Shown piece by piece: positions 9,445-18,743 of a stretch of 64,000 nucleotides of DNA (positions are counted from its first letter, which is position 1; each line of letters starts with the position of its first letter). The notes under the pieces are model-generated. The model made no database searches. It worked only from the letters and a program-made list of their open reading frames with translations, and was not told the origin of the DNA. Made by a program: the position numbers and the translations under genes. Source of the DNA: G963701675 sp963701675 (lineage in GTDB: Bacteria > Planctomycetota > Planctomycetia > Gemmatales > Gemmataceae); contig OY969623.1 of NCBI GenBank assembly GCA_963701675.1, forward strand, positions 1,798,001-1,862,000, given 5' to 3'.

Positions 9445-10075
9445 CCGCCAACTACTGGCGCAGCTTCTAGCCCCCGTCGGTTTCGAGATCCGGCTGGCGA
9501 CCAACGGAGCGGAAGCCGTCCAGGAGTTTGAGGAATGGCGGCCCCATCTGATCCTGATGGATTTCCGCATGCCGGTGATGGACGGCCATGAGGCGATCCG
9601 CCGGATCCGGGCCATGGCCGGCGGCGAGGACCCCAAGATTATCGCTGTGACTGCCAGTGCGATGGACGAAAACCGCCAGGAGTTGATGGAGATCGGCGCC
9701 GACGATTTTATCAGCAAGCCGTTCAGGGAAGTCGAGCTGTTCCAGAAGATTCACGCCCACCTGGGGGTGGAGTACGTTTACGCCGAGGAACCCACAGCCG
9801 CGGCCCAGGAGGAAGCGGCCGAGCTCACACCCGAGTCCCTGGCGGGCTGGCCGCAAGACCTCATCCACCCGATGCGTGAAGCCGTCATCACTGCGGATCT
9901 GGACCAGCTGCTGGCAAAGATCCAGGAGGTCGAAGCCCGCGATCCCCGCATTGCTCAGGGGCTGCGCCGCCTGGCCGAGGGCTTCCAATACCAGAAACTT
10001 CTTGATTTATTCAGCAGTGCAGCCTCCCTTGAATCCGGAGAAACGTACCCACTAAGCTTACCTTCAGGCCGATAG
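9329..10075 (+). CDS. Receiver domain and C-terminal tail of the hybrid kinase
   Basis: Residues about 29-150 form a CheY-like receiver: acidic pair in VLIADDIEDNRQ, phosphoacceptor Asp in LILMDFRMPVMDG, Thr in IAVTASA and Lys in DFISKPF. About 95 residues follow that resemble an output or Hpt-like helical tail (PQDLIHPMREAV, AQGLRRLAEGFQYQKLLDLF). The ORF overlaps the kinase ORF by 116 bp in another frame, which marks a frameshift near 9310-9330 rather than a true separate gene. In related proteins kinase and receiver are one polypeptide. A copy of the tail-coding DNA occurs again at about 11290-11380. Confidence 0.85.
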   Translation: MKEGEAQAVQAKDRPRHVLRLQPGQATCRVLIADDIEDNRQLLAQLLAPVGFEIRLATNGAEAVQEFEEWRPHLILMDFRMPVMDGHEAIRRIRAMAGGEDPKIIAVTASAMDENRQELMEIGADDFISKPFREVELFQKIHAHLGVEYVYAEEPTAAAQEEAAELTPESLAGWPQDLIHPMREAVITADLDQLLAKIQEVEARDPRIAQGLRRLAEGFQYQKLLDLFSSAASLESGETYPLSLPSGR

Positions 10076-10108
10076 AGCCTCGACAAACCCCGCGTGAAGT
10101 TTCGTGAG

Positions 10109-11248
10109 ATGGCCATCAACGAACTGGACAAACTGATAGAGCTCGTCAAGCGGGATCGCTACGCCTTAATCTCGCGGTGGCGCCAACAGGTGCGGCAACT
10201 CCCGTCCGCGCGACACCTTGACATCCCAACGCTTGACGATCACATTCCTGAATTGCTTGACGAATTGGCTGCCGCACTCCAATCAAAGTCCGAGCAGACG
10301 ATCCCAGAATCGCTCCGCGAAGGCAGTCCGCCAGCTCATGGTCTGCAGCGTGTCCAGGACGCATTTGATATTGAAGAGGTCGTTGCAGAGTACAACATCC
10401 TCCGCGGCTGTATCCACGATCTTGCCGACGAAAACGGTCTGAACCTGCAAGGGAAGCCTTTCCACATTATTAACCTGGCCTTCAACCATGCGATCGGCGT
10501 GGCGTTGCAGACTTTTGCCACTCAGCGCGCGCTGGAGGTGCAGCGGCGCCGGGCAGAGTATCTCGCCTTTGTGGCACACGATCTCCGAACTCCACTGAAT
10601 GCCATTTCCATGGCTGGGAGAGTCCTGGAGATGACACTTCCGGCGAGCGGCGGCAGCCCTGAAGCAGTCCAGATGTTGAAAAGCCTGCGTCGCAACGTGC
10701 TGCATCTCGAAGCGTTGGTCGGCAAGGTGATGGAGGAAAACACAAATCTCCAAACGGAAATCGGGATGAAATTGGAAAGGCGCGAGTTTGATTTGTGGCC
10801 CCTTGTTGAGGCCCTCATTCACGATCTCCATCCGGTGGCAGGAACCGCCAGTACCCAACTAATCAACATGGTACCCGACGACCTGGTCGTCTATGCAGAC
10901 GCGGGTTTGTTGAGGCGGGTATTTCAGAACTTGATCGCAAACGCAATTAAGTACACGCCCCGAGGTGAGATTATCATTGGGGCACGGGAACTTGGCGAGC
11001 AAGGCGCCGTTGAATACTGGGTCAGCGACAATGGGTCGGGAATTCCCGAAGAGCTTCTCGAAAAAGTCTTCGACAAGGGAGAAACCGATCCGCAGAATGA
11101 GGGCGGAACCGGCCTGGGTCTCGCCGTCGTGAAGACGTTTACGGAGGCACACGGCGGGCAGGTAACCGTAGAAAGCAAGGAAGGTGTCGGCTCGACGTTC
11201 CGGTTTTCGTTGCCCACCAAGGCCAATGCCAGCGGCCTAACGAAGTGA
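10109..11248 (+). CDS. Sensor histidine kinase with RsbRD-like N-terminal domain
   Basis: About 380 residues. The N-terminal 150 residues are helical and resemble the RsbRD/RsbR N-terminal sensor domain (LISRWRQQV, HIPELLDELA, FDIEEVVAEYNILRG). HisKA follows with His in FVAHDLRTPLNAI (about residue 158), then HATPase_c with N box (VFQNLIANAIKYTP), G1 (VSDNGSGIP) and G2 (GGTGLGLAVVKTF). No membrane segment, so it is cytoplasmic. It lies between the hybrid kinase and a SpoIIE-type phosphatase, which fits stress-type partner switching. GTG at 10094 is an alternative start five codons upstream; ATG 10109 has GTGAG just before it. Confidence 0.88.
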   Translation: MAINELDKLIELVKRDRYALISRWRQQVRQLPSARHLDIPTLDDHIPELLDELAAALQSKSEQTIPESLREGSPPAHGLQRVQDAFDIEEVVAEYNILRGCIHDLADENGLNLQGKPFHIINLAFNHAIGVALQTFATQRALEVQRRRAEYLAFVAHDLRTPLNAISMAGRVLEMTLPASGGSPEAVQMLKSLRRNVLHLEALVGKVMEENTNLQTEIGMKLERREFDLWPLVEALIHDLHPVAGTASTQLINMVPDDLVVYADAGLLRRVFQNLIANAIKYTPRGEIIIGARELGEQGAVEYWVSDNGSGIPEELLEKVFDKGETDPQNEGGTGLGLAVVKTFTEAHGGQVTVESKEGVGSTFRFSLPTKANASGLTK

Positions 11249-11369
11249 ATGTAAGCGGCGTAACAAAGTTTGGAGTCGGCGGCCCCCGGGTTGCTCAGGG
11301 GTTGCGCCGGCTGGCCGAAGGCTTCCAGTACCTAGAAACGTCTTGATTTATTCAGCACGGGAGCCGTCC

Positions 11370-12476
11370 ATGAATCCGGAGCAGCCGAAACGGAATGCCG
11401 GGCAACCCGCCAGCATCTTGGTCGTGGACGACACCCCCGCCAATCTCCAGGTGCTGGCCGGCATGCTCAAGGACCGCGGCTATAAAGTCCGCCCCGTTCC
11501 CAGCGGCAAGCTGGCGCTGCTGGCGGCCCGACGCGATCCCCCGGACCTGATCCTGCTCGACATCAACATGCCGGAGATGAACGGCTACGAGGTGTGCGAA
11601 CACCTCAAAGCCGATGACACGCTCAAGGGGATTCCCATCATCTTCATCAGCGCTCTCACCGAGCCGCTGGACAAGGTGAAGGCGTTTGCCATCGGCGGGG
11701 TGGATTACCTCACCAAGCCGTTTCAGATGGAAGAATTGCACGCCCGCGTCGAGACGCACCTGAAGCTCCGCCGCCTGCAAATCGAGCTGGAGGAATACAG
11801 CCGCCACCTGGAATTGGCGCGCGAGCGGCTCAAGCTCGACCTGGAGTTGGCCCGCGAGGTGCAACGCGGCTTCCTGCCGCTGCGACTGCCCGAAGTCCCC
11901 GGCTACGAGTTTTTCGCCCACTACGAGTCGGCCTATGAGATCGGCGGCGATTATTACGACTTCATCCTGCTGCCGCGGCAGCGCGTGGCCGTCCTGCTGG
12001 GCGACGTGGCCGGCAAGGGGGTGGTGGCGGCCCTGCTCATGGCCAAGCTCAGCGCCGACGCCCAGTTCTGCATGCTGACGGAGCCGGACCCCGCGGCCGC
12101 CGTCACCAAGCTCAACTCCTTGATGAACCAGTCCGGGATCGCGGACCGGTTCGTGACCCTGGTGGCTGCCATCCTCGACCCCGGGAGCCATACCGTGACG
12201 CTGGTCAACGCCGGCCATCCGTCTCCCCTGATCTACCACCGCGCCACGCGCACCGTGGAAGAGGCGATCAGCAACGACGGTGACCGGCTTGCCCCTCGGC
12301 GTCCTCGACGGCTTCGAGTACGCCTCGTGCCAGGTCGCGTTGGAGCCGGGCGACAGCATCCTGGCGTTCACCGACGGCGTCACGGAGGCCATGGACGTCA
12401 ACGACGTCCAGCTGCAGACGAAAGGGGTTTATGCCGCCGTGCAAGGGGAGGCCTACTCCCCCCGGGAGCTGGGTGA
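11370..12476 (+). CDS. Response regulator with SpoIIE-type PP2C phosphatase domain (frameshifted near its end)
   Basis: ATG 11370 has GGAG seven bases upstream. Receiver domain (about 10-130): SILVVDDTPANLQVL, Asp in LILLDINMPEMNG, Lys in DYLTKPF. A coiled linker with the RsbU-type ARERLKLDLELAREVQRGFLP box follows, then a SpoIIE phosphatase domain with metal-site segments EIGGDYYDF and LLGDVAGKGV. After TRTVEEAISNDG (about 12280) the frame is lost. The last third of the domain (LPLGVLDGFEYASCQ, DSILAFTDGVTEAMD) is read in the overlapping ORF. The protein would be a phosphorylation-controlled Ser/Thr phosphatase acting on an anti-anti-sigma factor; no such partner lies in this window. Confidence 0.87.
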   Translation: MNPEQPKRNAGQPASILVVDDTPANLQVLAGMLKDRGYKVRPVPSGKLALLAARRDPPDLILLDINMPEMNGYEVCEHLKADDTLKGIPIIFISALTEPLDKVKAFAIGGVDYLTKPFQMEELHARVETHLKLRRLQIELEEYSRHLELARERLKLDLELAREVQRGFLPLRLPEVPGYEFFAHYESAYEIGGDYYDFILLPRQRVAVLLGDVAGKGVVAALLMAKLSADAQFCMLTEPDPAAAVTKLNSLMNQSGIADRFVTLVAAILDPGSHTVTLVNAGHPSPLIYHRATRTVEEAISNDGDRLAPRRPRRLRVRLVPGRVGAGRQHPGVHRRRHGGHGRQRRPAADERGLCRRARGGLLPPGAG

Positions 12477-12606
12477 GCAGGTGGTCAAGGTCGTCAAGCA
12501 ATTCGCCGCCGGCCGCAGCCAGCACGACGACATCGCGCTGGTGGGCTTCGGGAGGACGGGCTACGGGTCCAAGGCACAGGAGAGAACTGGGAATGGAGGA
12601 AGTTGA
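12280..12606 (+). CDS. C-terminal part of the SpoIIE-type phosphatase
   Basis: This frame carries the missing end of the PP2C domain: GLPLGVLDGFEY, DSILAFTDGVTEAMD and the final metal-binding HDDIALVGFG. It belongs to the same protein as the upstream receiver-phosphatase; a single-base indel near 12280 separates them. Its stop codon overlaps the next gene's start (TGATG at 12604-12608), indicating translational coupling to the BrkB-like gene. Confidence 0.8.
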   Translation: MTGLPLGVLDGFEYASCQVALEPGDSILAFTDGVTEAMDVNDVQLQTKGVYAAVQGEAYSPRELGEQVVKVVKQFAAGRSQHDDIALVGFGRTGYGSKAQERTGNGGS

Positions 12607-13502
12607 TGTCTGTCACTTTGCTCCGCCTGTCCGAGGCGTGGAACTGGGGCGGGCTGACGTTCAGGGAGCTGGCGGTTCGGACCTACGCGGCGGTGGACAA
12701 GCACGAGACCGTCGACCGGGCGGCGATCGTCGCGTTCTACGCTATGCTCGCCCTGGTGCCGTTCCTGGGCCTTGTCCTTGCCATCACCCTTGGGGCGTCG
12801 GGCGGGGTCGTCGCCGGCGAGATCCTGAGCCTGTCGCGGCAGTTCCTGCCGGAGGGGGCGGACGAGATAGTCCGCGAGGAGGTGCGCACGATCCGGGAGG
12901 CTCCGCGGGTCGGCGTGGTCTCGGTGTCATTTCTGATTCTGCTTTGGTCGGCGTCCAGCGCCTTCGTCGCGGTCATGGACTCCATCAACGCTGCCTACGG
13001 CGTACGCGACGGCCGGGCCTGGTGGAAGCGGCGGCTTATGGCCGTCGTGCTCACGGTGGTCGAGTCATTACTTCTGGTCGGCGCGTCGTTCGTCATCGCC
13101 GCCTGGCCCTGGCTGCTCAGCCGGTTCGGCCTGGACAGCGTGGCGGCGGTCGTAGCGACGGCAGTCCAGTGGTTGGTGGTGGTTGTGGCCCTGCTGGCCA
13201 GCTTTGCCATTGCCTATTACTTCGGCACCCACGTCGAGCAGAAGTGGCAATGGATCACACCGGGCTCCAGCATCGGGATCCTCGTACTGATCGTGGTTAA
13301 CTTGGGGTTCCGGGTCTACCTGCGCTACGCTGCGGACTTCGGCGCCACCTACGGAGCACTGGGCGGCGTCGTGCTCCTGCTGCTGTGGCTCTATCTGGCC
13401 GCCCTGGCCCTCCTGGTCGGGGCCGAGATCAACAGCGTCATCAAGCACGCAACGCCCCACGGCAAAGTCCGCGCCCAGAAGGTGTCGCCGCAAAAGCAGT
13501 GA
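12606..13502 (+). CDS. YihY/BrkB family inner-membrane protein
   Basis: 298 residues starting at ATG 12606, with GGAGG six bases upstream and the start overlapping the preceding stop. At least six hydrophobic helices are visible, e.g. IVAFYAMLALVPFLGLVLAI, VSFLILLWSASSAFVAVM, SLLLVGASFVIAAWPWLL, WLVVVVALLASFAIAYYF and GVVLLLLWLYLAALALLVGA. The family signatures FYAMLALVPF near the start and TYGALGGVVLLLLWLY followed by VGAEIN near the end are intact. BrkB-family proteins are uncharacterised or transporter-like integral membrane proteins. It appears to be the last gene of the signalling operon. The C-terminal tail is short and basic. Confidence 0.92.
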   Translation: MSVTLLRLSEAWNWGGLTFRELAVRTYAAVDKHETVDRAAIVAFYAMLALVPFLGLVLAITLGASGGVVAGEILSLSRQFLPEGADEIVREEVRTIREAPRVGVVSVSFLILLWSASSAFVAVMDSINAAYGVRDGRAWWKRRLMAVVLTVVESLLLVGASFVIAAWPWLLSRFGLDSVAAVVATAVQWLVVVVALLASFAIAYYFGTHVEQKWQWITPGSSIGILVLIVVNLGFRVYLRYAADFGATYGALGGVVLLLLWLYLAALALLVGAEINSVIKHATPHGKVRAQKVSPQKQ

Positions 13503-13731
13503 GCGGCACGCCGTAAGGTGAAAAATCTGAAACCAGATCACAAGCCTGTTTCCAGCGGTAGTTGCAATGTTGATCCGACATGGGAGAAGCAAGTAGACGT
13601 GCTGAACTAGGCCAACGAGATTTGCGCACACAATCGTTCACTGGAATGCTCGCTAGTTTTGCTTTGGTCTGAGAAGTCGTCGATGCATGGCGCGGGGGAA
13701 GTGCGCACGAGAATTCATTCGCACATTCGCG

Positions 13732-14133
13732 TTAGGCCGCGCGAGTCACAAGCACGCGCGGAAGGTGACGACGGCCGGATCGGAATTCAACGCGGAGTTC
13801 GAGCTTCGCACCCGGTTGACCTTTGACGAGCACCTGCGGCTGAGCACACGGCGACGCCCGCGGCCAGCCCGGACGTGGTTCGAAACGCGGATTTCGACAA
13901 GCCGGACGCGTGCCGTAGTAGATCTCATCCGGTGTCGCTCCTTTGAGTGCCGTGTGGGGACGGTCGGCATGATACCAGTCCAAGAAGAATTGCAACTCCC
14001 ATTTCAGACTTTGCCGCCGCAACGAGACTACCGGCAAGGCACGCGTACATTCTTGCTTGACAGTTCGAATCATACGCTCGATGACAGCGATGCTGCCTTG
14101 CTTCCCAACGGCGCCGAAGCGTTGACCTATCCC
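13732..14133 (-). pseudogene. Transposase (integrase-core) 3' fragment
   Basis: Minus-strand frame beginning about 14133 with GAVGKQGSIAVIERMIRTVKQE. The Glu of the DDE triad is in this segment, followed by ELQFFLDWYHADRPHTALKGATPDEIYYG, the typical end of an integrase core. In-frame stops lie just upstream and both catalytic Asp residues are missing, so this is a truncated copy. No inverted repeats were found. Confidence 0.75.
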
Positions 14134-14536
14134 GCGGTGAAGTGGTCAACCGATCTTTGTACGCACATTCGTTCAGTTAGGAGCTCGAGCGCCGAAACTT
14201 CGACGCTCCCTCGATTGAATCCAGCCGAATGGAAAATGGGTGAAGGCGGAGTCGCTTCCCGCGATTATCAAGTCCGATAAGATACCTCGGCCAGCAAGCC
14301 AATCTTACACGAGAGTCGTTATGCCCAAGCCCTCAGGCGGTTCTCGGGCGCCGCTCCTTCGTTTCGCGAGCCATCTTTACAAGTGCCGGCGCCGCACAGA
14401 TCGCCTTTGGACCGATCCTTCCGAGGGCTTCGGCGGCGTGTTGTCGCTCTTGTCACTCCGGACTATGAAGCAAGGAAGTGGCTATGCGGGCACGATTCGG
14501 ACGCAGTCATTTCCTAGATCTTGCCGGGAACGCGTT
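14134..14536. other. Non-coding stretch
   Basis: Open frames run through it but none resembles a protein family. The esterase frame is formally open back to 14240, but the signal peptide fixes the start at 14537. Confidence 0.4.
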
Positions 14537-15868
14537 ATGTGGATTACGTCTTCACAACGTTGGTTGCGGTATCTCAGTCTCATCGGAGCTTTGCTGCTTC
14601 TGTCACCGGCATCGGGCCAGGACGCCAAGTCCGAAGCTGATAAGGCGGCTTCGCCTGGAGTGGAAAAGGACATTCCCTACGCCGACGGCGGAGACCAACA
14701 AAAACTGGACCTGTATCTGCCTGCAAAAAAGGACTTTGCGACGGTAATGTTTACTTACGGCGGCGGTTGGCACGCGGGAAGCCGCAAGTCCGTCACGCCG
14801 ATCGGTGAGAAGTTTCAGAGGCTTGGCTTCGGTTGTGCGTTGCTGAGCCATCGCCTATCGCCGAAAGACAAGTTTCCTGCGCACATTGAAGATGTCGCCA
14901 CTGCCTTCGCTTGGGTCAAACGGAACAGCGCCGATAAGGGCGGCGATCCCAAGAAGATTTTTCTCGTCGGACATAGCTCCGGCGCGCATCTCTCCCTGCT
15001 CTTAGCGACCGACGCCAAGTACCTCGCCAAACACAAGCTGGGTCCGGCAGACATCGCCGGCGTCGTGGGCCTAAGTCCGCCGGTCGATCTTGAACCGAGG
15101 GAAAATGGCAAGGGATTTGGCGACGCGCTCATGGGCGGGCGTGGCGCCGAGGCCTTCTCGCGTTTTCTTGTTTCAACCAGTTCTCAGAACCTCCGCTACC
15201 TCTTTCGTTTCCATCACGAAGGAACCTGGCAACAAATCTCGTTCACCGGGCAGGGCAATCTTTCAAAGTACGGCGTGGGGTCGATCAACCTCGCTGGGGA
15301 CGTAACAGCTACCGTATTGGGGAATGGCGTGATTGCTCACGGTCCCGACGGGACCACGCAGCCTCTTATCGGCTTATTGTCCCCGGCCTACCAAGCCGGC
15401 AGCATCACTCTCGGCGGCCCGATCAACAGCGAGGGACAGATCTTATCGCAGTTCATAATTGGCCAGAGCCAAAGGCTGGTGCGGCTGACGCCGACCGAGG
15501 GCTGTACAACGGGGTGCATCCAGGTAAGCAGCCTGGTGGTCAAAGCGAAGTTTATCGAGGACCCGAACGATCCCGACCACTGTACGCAGGATGGCAACGC
15601 CTACAACGAGGCAAGCGTTAACCTGACGATTACAAGCGAGACCGGGACGAAACTTCGAGGGGTTGTGGTCAGTGGCCGATTCCTTGACGACTATTGGACG
15701 AACGCGCCGGTCGCGGGAAGAACCAATCGTCGCGGAGTTGTCTCGTTTAGTCAGACAGGACCTTGCGGTGTCGGCGCGATCGCGTTCCTCGTCGACAACG
15801 CGATTAAAGGACCGCTGGCGTTCGATAGAACGGTGGGGATACTAACAGGCTGGGAGATTCCACATTAG
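14537..15868 (+). CDS. Chimeric ORF: secreted esterase N-terminal part fused to an unrelated surface domain
   Basis: Start at ATG 14537 gives a signal peptide (YLSLIGALLLLSPASGQDA). Residues about 35-195 are a BD-FAE/carboxylesterase-type alpha/beta hydrolase: oxyanion-hole GGGWHAGS, and nucleophile elbow VGHSSGAH with catalytic Ser near residue 155. The hydrolase match stops at about 15135, before the catalytic Asp and His. The rest (about 245 residues) is unrelated and looks like beta-rich secreted domains: NLAGDVTATVLGNGVIAHGPDG, then an Ig-like tail (LRGVVVSGRFLDDYWTN, GVVSFSQTGPCGVGAIAFLVDNA). Esterase activity is unlikely. It appears to be a deletion or rearrangement fusing two genes in frame. 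Confidence 0.7.
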   Translation: MWITSSQRWLRYLSLIGALLLLSPASGQDAKSEADKAASPGVEKDIPYADGGDQQKLDLYLPAKKDFATVMFTYGGGWHAGSRKSVTPIGEKFQRLGFGCALLSHRLSPKDKFPAHIEDVATAFAWVKRNSADKGGDPKKIFLVGHSSGAHLSLLLATDAKYLAKHKLGPADIAGVVGLSPPVDLEPRENGKGFGDALMGGRGAEAFSRFLVSTSSQNLRYLFRFHHEGTWQQISFTGQGNLSKYGVGSINLAGDVTATVLGNGVIAHGPDGTTQPLIGLLSPAYQAGSITLGGPINSEGQILSQFIIGQSQRLVRLTPTEGCTTGCIQVSSLVVKAKFIEDPNDPDHCTQDGNAYNEASVNLTITSETGTKLRGVVVSGRFLDDYWTNAPVAGRTNRRGVVSFSQTGPCGVGAIAFLVDNAIKGPLAFDRTVGILTGWEIPH

Positions 15869-15890
15869 GCTCGTCGCAACAACGAAGCTG

Positions 15891-16013
15891 GTGCCCCGGC
15901 GACGAATATTTTCTTGGCCGCCCGTGAAAGAACTCCAGGACTTGGTCGTCCGAATGGCGCGGGACAACCCGACGTGGGGATGCGATCACATCCAAGGCGC
16001 GCTGGCCAACTGA
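15891..16013 (+). pseudogene. Transposase N-terminal scrap
   Basis: 40 codons ending at TGA 16011-16013 read KELQDLVVRMARDNPTWGCDHIQGALAN, the start of the helix-turn-helix/integrase region of a common planctomycete transposase family. Neither the upstream nor the downstream part is present. Confidence 0.65.
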
Positions 16014-16089
16014 CTATAAGACCCGAGGTCGTTCACGCAACCAACTTTCGCATGAGCATCGTTAGATTTGTCATCCAAAGGAGCTAAAC

Positions 16090-18684
16090 ATGAGTCCAGC
16101 CATAGTACGCGGTTACGGTACTCGCAGGCATGGCCGAGTCATTCCCACAACACGCGTCTCACCATGCCGGCTTGTGATCGAACAGTTGGAGGATCGCCGC
16201 CTAATGAGCGGCATTCCCGCGTGGTTTGATTCCCCGTGGCGGGGCTACGACACTGGCACATTCCCCGATTCGTTTTCGCCAAACTCGCTCGCCGTCGGCG
16301 ACATGGACAAGGATGGAGACGTCGATGCGGTAGTGGGACGGTTTCATTATTGGAAGCCGGGCGTGTCCATCCTCATGAACCTCGGCGACGGGACCTACGA
16401 TCAACCGGTGCACTACGACCTTCCGATTAATAAATCGGTCGGTGAAATCGCGTTACGCGACATCGACGCCGATCGAGACCTCGACGTGTTAGCCACGGTC
16501 CCGGATGCCTACAACCAATCGAACAAGCTGGCCGTGTGGAGAAACCTGGGCAATGGCCAGCTCGGGCCGCGGACGGAATACACCACGGGACCAGGTCCTA
16601 TGGGATTGGCAGTGGCGGACTTCACGGGAGACCGTCTTCCCGACGTCGTGACAGCCAACCCGGGCTATAACTGGGACGGTGCGACCGTTTCGTTGCTCAA
16701 GCACAACGGCCTCAAGGGCGCGGCGGCGGCGTATCTCCCGGCCGTGTCGTTCACCGTCGGTCCAAACGTCGAGCACGTCGTCGCCGCCGATCTTAATGGG
16801 GACAAACGCCCCGACATTGCGGTGGGCCGCAATGAACTGATTGACGGTTACTACGTCGGGATCATCTCCGTGATGTTCAACGACGGGACGGGTGGATTCA
16901 GATCGCCGACCCACTACACCACCATTTCGACCGGTGCCTCCCGAGTGATCGGTGTCGCCGACCTCGATAACGACGGCGATCAGGATCTCCTCGGCAGCGG
17001 GAATAGCGGCGGATTCACTCAGGTCGCCATCCTGCGGAATACGGGCAACGGAACTTTCACCTCCCCGGAATTGCATTCGCTAGGCGTGTTCGCGCCGTCG
17101 GTCCGTCATTTCACCTCGGCCGACCTCAACGGCGACGGCTTCCGCGACATCGTCGCCTCGTGTCCCGACGGCTATGCATCCAACGGCTGGTATGTTTTGA
17201 TGAGCAATGGTGCCGGCGGTTACCAGCCCGCCGTGGGATATCGGAGCTCGCCGACCAATTATGCGACCGCGGCCGCGGACGCCGACAAGGACGGCGACCT
17301 GGATGTCCTCACGGTCTCGTATTACGGGCAGGCCATTACCGTTCACAACAACCCTGGCGTTGGCCTCTTCCCGGTTCCCACTGCCTTTTCCGCGGGATTC
17401 CTCACCGAGGCAATGGATGCGGCCGACATCGATCGCGATGGCGACCTGGACATCGCCGCAAACGACGATGTAGTGCGCATCCTCCGCAACAACGGCGACG
17501 GCACCTTCGCGCCGTACACGTCGCACAGCATGGGCATCAATGCCGCGGCCATTAAATTGCGCGACTTGAATGGCGACGGCTATCCCGACCTCCTCGGCGG
17601 CCCTGACGCTGAATTTCCGTCTTATCATTTCTCGGTTGCCCTCAACAACGGTGACGGCACCTTCGCACCCGCCGTCGTCAATCCGGTTTTCGCTTGCAAT
17701 CACGGACTCATCGACGCCTTTGATTTAGACAACGATGGCGACCGCGATGTCGTGCTGACGACGGGGCCGTGCGGAGGCTTCACGCCGGCTCACATTTACA
17801 TCGCGCGCAACGACGGCAATGCCTCGTTCACCCTCGTTGAGCCGATCGCGGATGTCACCATTACCATGAGCCGCGAGATCGCCGCCGCGGATTTGGACCA
17901 CGACGGTAACTTGGATCTCGTGACGAACGCCAACGGTGTCGTCGGCGTCTTTCGAGGCAATGGCGATCTCACCTTCAAGCCCGCGCTGCTCAGCGGTCCC
18001 GGCGGCACCAAGTGGACGCTGGCCGATCTGAATCGGGATGGGAAACTGGACATCGCCATGATTGATCCGCCCATCTCAATTGGTACCGTCAAAATCCTCG
18101 TGAGCATGGGCAACGGCGATGGCACCTTCGGTGCCCCGGTTGGTTATTGGGCCGCGGGCTCAAGTCAGGGCTTTACGATTAGCAATGACATTGATGCGGC
18201 GGACATCAATGCAGACGGATACCCCGATCTCGTCGTCTCGAATCCCGGAACCAACGATATCTCTTTCTTCCTCAACAACGGGGACGGCACGCTCGGCGTG
18301 CATCAACGCTACGGGGCCGGCTATGCACCGCGGTTGTCAATCTTCCGTGATTTCACCGGTGACCGCGTCCCTGATGTGGCCAGCGTCGTGGGTCTGCCGC
18401 CGAGCGGGGGCGGTAACGCGGTCGTCGTGCTGCGCGGCCTCGACGGCTCCGGGCGGGCATCACCGGGTGACCAGCCGCTAGCCAATCTGAGTGGCAAACT
18501 TTCGCGACCTCAACAGACGGATGCCGAAGCTTCGGAACAGACAGGCCGCGATAGTTTGGCGCCCACGCACGATGAGGCGCTGTCGCCACGCCCGTTGGGG
18601 AGAAGCACGCGCACGCTGCCGGCGCGACTCGTCGCTCCCGATTGGATAGATTCGCTTTTCGTTGAGTCTCTGTTCGCCGTTTGA
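16090..18684 (+). CDS. Large secreted VCBS/FG-GAP repeat protein
   Basis: 864 residues. ATG 16090 follows AAAGGAG. The leader contains the planctomycete motif VIEQLEDRRLMSG at about 29-41, which marks exported surface proteins of this phylum. From residue 65 to 800 there are about a dozen VCBS/FG-GAP-like blades with calcium-binding loops such as DMDKDGDVDAV, DLDNDGDQDLL, DLNGDGFRDIV, DADKDGDLDVL, DIDRDGDLDIA and DLNRDGKLDIA. This predicts one or two beta-propellers outside the cytoplasm. The C-terminus is a charged, low-complexity tail ending LFVESLFAV. The target is unknown. The gene stands alone, after a transposase scrap and before a second orphan leader. Confidence 0.9.
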   Translation: MSPAIVRGYGTRRHGRVIPTTRVSPCRLVIEQLEDRRLMSGIPAWFDSPWRGYDTGTFPDSFSPNSLAVGDMDKDGDVDAVVGRFHYWKPGVSILMNLGDGTYDQPVHYDLPINKSVGEIALRDIDADRDLDVLATVPDAYNQSNKLAVWRNLGNGQLGPRTEYTTGPGPMGLAVADFTGDRLPDVVTANPGYNWDGATVSLLKHNGLKGAAAAYLPAVSFTVGPNVEHVVAADLNGDKRPDIAVGRNELIDGYYVGIISVMFNDGTGGFRSPTHYTTISTGASRVIGVADLDNDGDQDLLGSGNSGGFTQVAILRNTGNGTFTSPELHSLGVFAPSVRHFTSADLNGDGFRDIVASCPDGYASNGWYVLMSNGAGGYQPAVGYRSSPTNYATAAADADKDGDLDVLTVSYYGQAITVHNNPGVGLFPVPTAFSAGFLTEAMDAADIDRDGDLDIAANDDVVRILRNNGDGTFAPYTSHSMGINAAAIKLRDLNGDGYPDLLGGPDAEFPSYHFSVALNNGDGTFAPAVVNPVFACNHGLIDAFDLDNDGDRDVVLTTGPCGGFTPAHIYIARNDGNASFTLVEPIADVTITMSREIAAADLDHDGNLDLVTNANGVVGVFRGNGDLTFKPALLSGPGGTKWTLADLNRDGKLDIAMIDPPISIGTVKILVSMGNGDGTFGAPVGYWAAGSSQGFTISNDIDAADINADGYPDLVVSNPGTNDISFFLNNGDGTLGVHQRYGAGYAPRLSIFRDFTGDRVPDVASVVGLPPSGGGNAVVVLRGLDGSGRASPGDQPLANLSGKLSRPQQTDAEASEQTGRDSLAPTHDEALSPRPLGRSTRTLPARLVAPDWIDSLFVESLFAV

Positions 18685-18743
18685 CATTCAGATAAAGATT
18701 CGCCTTCGACTCGTTCAAACCAAGGTCTTTGTAGGAGGACGTA

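Noticed and set aside
11352..12401. Minus-strand frame of 349 residues over the receiver-phosphatase gene
   Set aside because: Composition (His/Gln/Leu/Val-rich) typical of a reversed GC-rich gene; the plus strand contains the receiver and SpoIIE motifs.
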